Shown here piece by piece: positions 6,518 through 8,793 of a stretch of DNA of 8,793 nt; the stretch's first letter is position 1; each line of letters starts with the position of its first letter. The notes below the pieces were generated by a model. It saw only the letters and a list, made by a program, of their open reading frames with translations, was not told the origin of the DNA and searched no databases. Made by a program: the position numbers and the translations under genes. This DNA is from an uncultured Chloroflexota bacterium (GTDB lineage: Bacteria > Chloroflexota > Limnocylindria > Limnocylindrales > CSP1-4): NCBI GenBank assembly GCA_903928275.1, contig CAIYQJ010000221.1:1-8793 (forward strand). The letters are read 5' to 3'.

Positions 6518-7723
6518 TCAGTCCGCGTCCGCCCTGCGCGATGGTCCCTCGCTCGAAGACTCACCCTCCGGGACCGCGCCGGCCGCCGTCGCGGCGAACC
6601 CGGGTCGCCCTCTCCAGTCGCGGAGGCTGCCGCGCGCGAGCGCTCGCTCGAAGAACGACCCGTCGGGCCGGACGCCATCGATGCCGCCGGCCGTGACCAG
6701 GACCTCGAGGACGGGCGCCAGCTGCGACCCGTAGACGTGCATGCACGGCTCGGGCCGCACGCCCGGCCACGAGTAGCAGGAGACGACCGTCCGCCGCTCG
6801 GTCGTCGAGACGTCGGGCGGCAGCCTCTCCCACGCGGGGTCGTCCGGCGCGAACTCCCACTGGTCGAGGTCACCCTGGGGGATGCCCTCGATACCACGGA
6901 CGATCCGAGGCGTGACGTCGAGGAGGTACGGATCGACGGCCAGGTCGCAGATGACCGCGTGATCCGGCAGCAGGGAGATCCACGGGTTCGGCACGACGGG
7001 CATCGATGGGTCACGGCGCGCCGTCGCGTCGACGAGGATGTCCGTTGCCGCCAGGCGGCCCTTCAGGTACTCGGCATCGCCGGTGAGGTTGCGGCCCGCG
7101 GTGACGACCTCGACGCCCGGGAGCGAGAGCCGGCTGAACGCCTCGTTCCGCGCGTCGTCGCCGTACTTCGTCGCGAACTCGACCGCATGGCGGCCGACCC
7201 GCCCGGCGCCCATGATCGTGACCTTGACCGTGGACCGGCGCGGGCCGGCGAGGTCCGGCCACGTCCGCTCCAACGCGGCGAACGCGGCGGAGATGCCGTT
7301 CCAGGCCACGCTGCGCAGGTTCTCGACGAGCCGTCGGCCGTCCTCGTTGGCGATGAGGTCAAGGCTGACGGCGTCGATCCCGAGCTCGCCGAGCATCGCC
7401 ACGCGTGCCGGCCGCGTCGCGAAGTGCAGCATCGACACGAGCACCGCGCCCCGGCTGAGCAGCTGGTAGCGGCCCTCCGGCGCCCGCAGGACGACGACGA
7501 TGTCCTGGCGGTAGCACTCGTCCTCGTCCGTGATGTGGACATCCGGCGACAGTGTGCTGTAGTCGGTGTCCGTGTAGCCCATCCCCGACCCGATCCCGCT
7601 CTCGACGTGGATCTCGGCCCCGTTCGCCGCCAGGAGCCCGATCAGGGGCGGCAGGAAGTCGCGGCGCTCGCTCGCCTCCCTGTGCATGCGCGGGAAGCCG
7701 ACCGTGACTCGTCCACCGACCAT
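6518..7723 (-). CDS. Alanine dehydrogenase/transhydrogenase-like protein, upstream paralogue (copy B)
   Basis: A 401-residue paralogue of the next gene, alignable over about 370 residues at perhaps 60% identity by eye. It has the same plan: substrate domain opening VTVGFPRMHREASERRDFLP, Arg80 in VVVLRAPEG, His100 in SMLHFATRP, nucleotide motif MGAGRVGRHAVE (171-182, GxGxxG at 172-177), Asp260 and Asp264 in ICDLAVDPY, and SCYSWPG (315-321). The second Rossmann strand ends VEVVTAGRN (204-212), so the position of copy A's Glu is Arg211, which would suit NADP better. The C-terminus runs about 25 residues past copy A, as a Gly/Ala/Ser/Glu-rich and probably disordered tail. ATG 7723 is preceded by GGGAGGG at 6 nt. 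In-frame starts further upstream lack such a site and would add Arg-rich sequence. It appears to be the first gene of the minus-strand cluster. The enzymatic activity is not established. Confidence 0.8.
   Translation of the reverse strand: MVGGRVTVGFPRMHREASERRDFLPPLIGLLAANGAEIHVESGIGSGMGYTDTDYSTLSPDVHITDEDECYRQDIVVVLRAPEGRYQLLSRGAVLVSMLHFATRPARVAMLGELGIDAVSLDLIANEDGRRLVENLRSVAWNGISAAFAALERTWPDLAGPRRSTVKVTIMGAGRVGRHAVEFATKYGDDARNEAFSRLSLPGVEVVTAGRNLTGDAEYLKGRLAATDILVDATARRDPSMPVVPNPWISLLPDHAVICDLAVDPYLLDVTPRIVRGIEGIPQGDLDQWEFAPDDPAWERLPPDVSTTERRTVVSCYSWPGVRPEPCMHVYGSQLAPVLEVLVTAGGIDGVRPDGSFFERALARGSLRDWRGRPGFAATAAGAVPEGESSSEGPSRRADAD
6759..6798. repeat. 40-bp direct repeat shared by the paralogues (copy in B)
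   Basis: Identical over 40 bp to 5488-5527, in the same orientation and at the equivalent place in the paralogous gene (SCYSWPG region). It is long enough to support homologous recombination poorly at best, but it marks the best-conserved part of the pair. Confidence 0.7.
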
Positions 7724-7729
7724 CTGGGA

Positions 7730-7736
7730 CCCTCCC
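7730..7736 (-). promoter_or_regulatory. Ribosome binding site of paralogue B
   Basis: GGGAGGG on the minus strand, 6 nt before ATG 7723. It selects this start over longer readings of the same frame, giving an N-terminus of nearly the same length as in paralogue A. Confidence 0.6.
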
Positions 7737-7870
7737 GCCCGACGGGCGATCGCGGAGAGGCGCCACTGGCGCGGCGCGCTCCCGGGAAGCGTCGGGCGGC
7801 GGCCGCGCGCGGACACCTGCTGTCGCGCCCGACCGGGCGGTCCACTCCGCCCGAACGGCAGCCACGTTGA

Positions 7871-8101
7871 GGGAGCCCGGCGTCTTCGGGCCGACCGCGG
7901 CGCAGACGGGCCCGGGTCACGCGCACGATGTCGGCCCGGTCTCCCGGCTCGCTTCGCCCGGCGATCGGCCGCCGGTATCCGCTGGCCGAGGTCCCAGACG
8001 CGCTCCGTGACGTGGCGGCCGGGCGAGCGATCGGCAAGCTCATCATCACGATCCGGGACGCGGAGTCGGGACCTGCCACGGGCGGGACCGGCTCCGCGTA
8101 G
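7871..8101 (+). pseudogene. C-terminal remnant of a zinc-type (MDR) alcohol dehydrogenase/quinone oxidoreductase
   Basis: A short plus-strand frame, open from just after TGA 7868-7870 to TAG 8099-8101. Residues coded by about 7952-8053 match the C-terminal end of medium-chain dehydrogenases/reductases: IGRRYPLAEVPDALRDVAAG followed by RAIGKLIITI. Compare the usual ending of the type DRRYPL-E-ALR-GHARGKVVITV. The match stops abruptly upstream, where a real enzyme would have about 300 more residues (catalytic and NAD(P)-binding domains). None of these are seen in any plus frame. After the normal end, the frame continues about 15 residues before the stop. The fragment therefore looks like the tail of a gene whose body was deleted. 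ATG 7928 could give a 57-residue peptide, but it has no good ribosome binding site. It lies in the 420-bp gap between paralogue B and the ACT gene, which otherwise shows no gene. Confidence 0.6.
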
Positions 8102-8143
8102 CCCAGGGAGCGCGCGGCGGCCACGCGTCCGCGGTGCCGACCG

Positions 8144-8524
8144 TCAGGCCCCGATCGCCGCCTTCAGCGCGGCGGCGTCGTCCGCCCCGAGCCCGATCTG
8201 GACGTTGTCGCCGCTCATTCCCACGGGAACGGCGAACCGGAGGCTCACGCCTGCGGCGGCGATCCTCCGGAAGAGCACGGCGCCCGTGCCCGGACGGTTC
8301 TCGAGCTCGGTGATCACCATCTCGATCGGCGTGCCGACGAGGTTCGCATCGGCGAGGGCATCCTGCAGACCGGGCTCGTCGTCCGAGCCAACGAGGATGA
8401 GCCCGATCGTCCCGTCGGCGAGCCCGTAGGCCACGTTGACGTTGACGTTGCGCGCGGCGGCGGCCTCGAAGATCGAGGCGGCGACGCCCGGGCTGTCGGA
8501 GGTCCAGATCATGTACGCGTTCAT
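8144..8524 (-). CDS. Tandem ACT-domain protein
   Basis: A 126-residue protein built of two ACT-like modules and nothing else. The first is residues 1-62: AYMIWTSDSPGVAASIFEAA, a strand NVNVNVAYGLADGTIGLILV, then an EPGLQDALADAN helix. The second is residues 66-126: IEMVITELENRPGTGAVLFR, AGVSLRFAVPVG, DNVQIGLGA, then a final helix. The DSPGVAA and NRPGTGA turns are the usual ligand-binding loop between the first strand and helix. ACT modules bind amino acids or other small ligands and usually act as regulatory domains; free tandem ACT proteins may bind a partner enzyme or act as sensors. I cannot name ligand or partner. ATG 8524 has GAGGG (8531-8535) 6 nt upstream. It lies upstream of the dehydrogenase-like pair on the same strand, but the 420-bp gap argues against a shared transcript. 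Confidence 0.82.
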   Translation of the reverse strand: MNAYMIWTSDSPGVAASIFEAAAARNVNVNVAYGLADGTIGLILVGSDDEPGLQDALADANLVGTPIEMVITELENRPGTGAVLFRRIAAAGVSLRFAVPVGMSGDNVQIGLGADDAAALKAAIGA

Positions 8525-8530
8525 GCCGTT

Positions 8531-8535
8531 CCCTC
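8531..8535 (-). promoter_or_regulatory. Ribosome binding site of the ACT-domain gene
   Basis: GAGGG on the minus strand, 6 nt before ATG 8524; it supports the short, two-module form of the protein. Confidence 0.5.
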
Positions 8536-8712
8536 GTGGCGACGGCCCACCGCCGTCGAAGCCGCCATCGTCCGTCGTCTGTCAACAGGCGCCGGCGAGA
8601 CGCTGTCGTCGGCCACGTGCATCGCAGCCGCGCTGTGCGGGCCGACGGCTGGCCGACCGCGAGGGTGCCGAGCCCGGGGCGCCCGACGGTCCCGACCGGT
8701 TCGGGCCCCCGA

Positions 8713-8793
8713 TCAGTCGGGCGGCGGCGTCAGCCTCTCGAGCGCCCGCTGGACCCGCCCCGCGAGCTCCTCGCGGGTGAACGGCTTGTGGAG
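8713..8793 (-). CDS. Response-regulator receiver domain, C-terminal end (5' end outside the window)
   Basis: The minus-strand frame entering from the right edge reads LHKPFTREELAGRVQRALERL, then a short Pro-rich tail and TGA (8713-8715), 26 residues in all. The L-x-KPF-x-x-x-EL-x-x-x-V motif is the hallmark of the end of a receiver (REC) domain: the Lys-Pro pair is the conserved Lys switch contact of CheY-like domains, followed by the last helix. The phosphoacceptor Asp lies outside the window. Because the protein ends straight after this helix, it is a stand-alone REC protein or a hybrid sensor kinase with a C-terminal REC, rather than a REC-DNA-binding regulator. The ACT gene follows 188 bp downstream on the same strand. 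Confidence 0.8.
   Translation of the reverse strand, partial: LHKPFTREELAGRVQRALERLTPPPD

Overview
The window is very GC-rich (roughly 70% by eye) with strong G/C bias at third codon positions, GTG as well as ATG starts, and Shine-Dalgarno sites ahead of several genes. It looks like chromosomal DNA of a high-GC soil or freshwater bacterium. The style of the hypothetical proteins suggests Chloroflexota (Limnocylindria-like) or an actinobacterium, but nothing here fixes the taxon. I see no rRNA, tRNA, CRISPR array, insertion sequence or phage gene.

Layout, left to right. (1) The 3' end of an adenosine deaminase gene (+) enters from the left edge. (2) Facing it and overlapping its end is a membrane-anchored metallo-beta-lactamase-fold hydrolase (-). 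Behind that on the same strand are a 236-aa protein with a nuclease-like N-terminal core and a winged-helix-like C-terminus, then a 316-bp gene-free stretch, then a PIN-domain (VapC-like) ribonuclease with no visible antitoxin. (3) A ten-helix EamA/DMT transporter (+) runs divergently from the PIN gene. (4) A minus-strand cluster follows. In transcription order it is: two tandem paralogues with the two-domain plan of alanine dehydrogenase / transhydrogenase but altered active-site and cofactor positions; a cupin protein with a C-terminal extension; and a small VOC (glyoxalase-like) protein. (5) Upstream of the cluster is a plus-strand fragment matching the C-terminus of a zinc-type (MDR) alcohol dehydrogenase, a decayed gene. 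(6) Next comes a tandem-ACT-domain protein (-), and at the right edge the last 26 residues of a response-regulator receiver domain (-).

The most unusual part is the tandem dehydrogenase-like pair (5319-7723). Both copies keep the His and Asp of the alanine dehydrogenase active site. Both replace the active-site Lys with Arg, change the NMPG-type loop to a shared SCYSWPG motif, and have an enlarged nucleotide-binding domain. The copies differ at the end of the second Rossmann strand (Glu versus Gly-Arg), which would fit a split between NAD and NADP use. Co-orientation with the cupin and VOC genes suggests one small metabolic unit, but the substrate cannot be read from the sequence. The other genes are ordinary housekeeping, transport, regulatory or stress-type genes.
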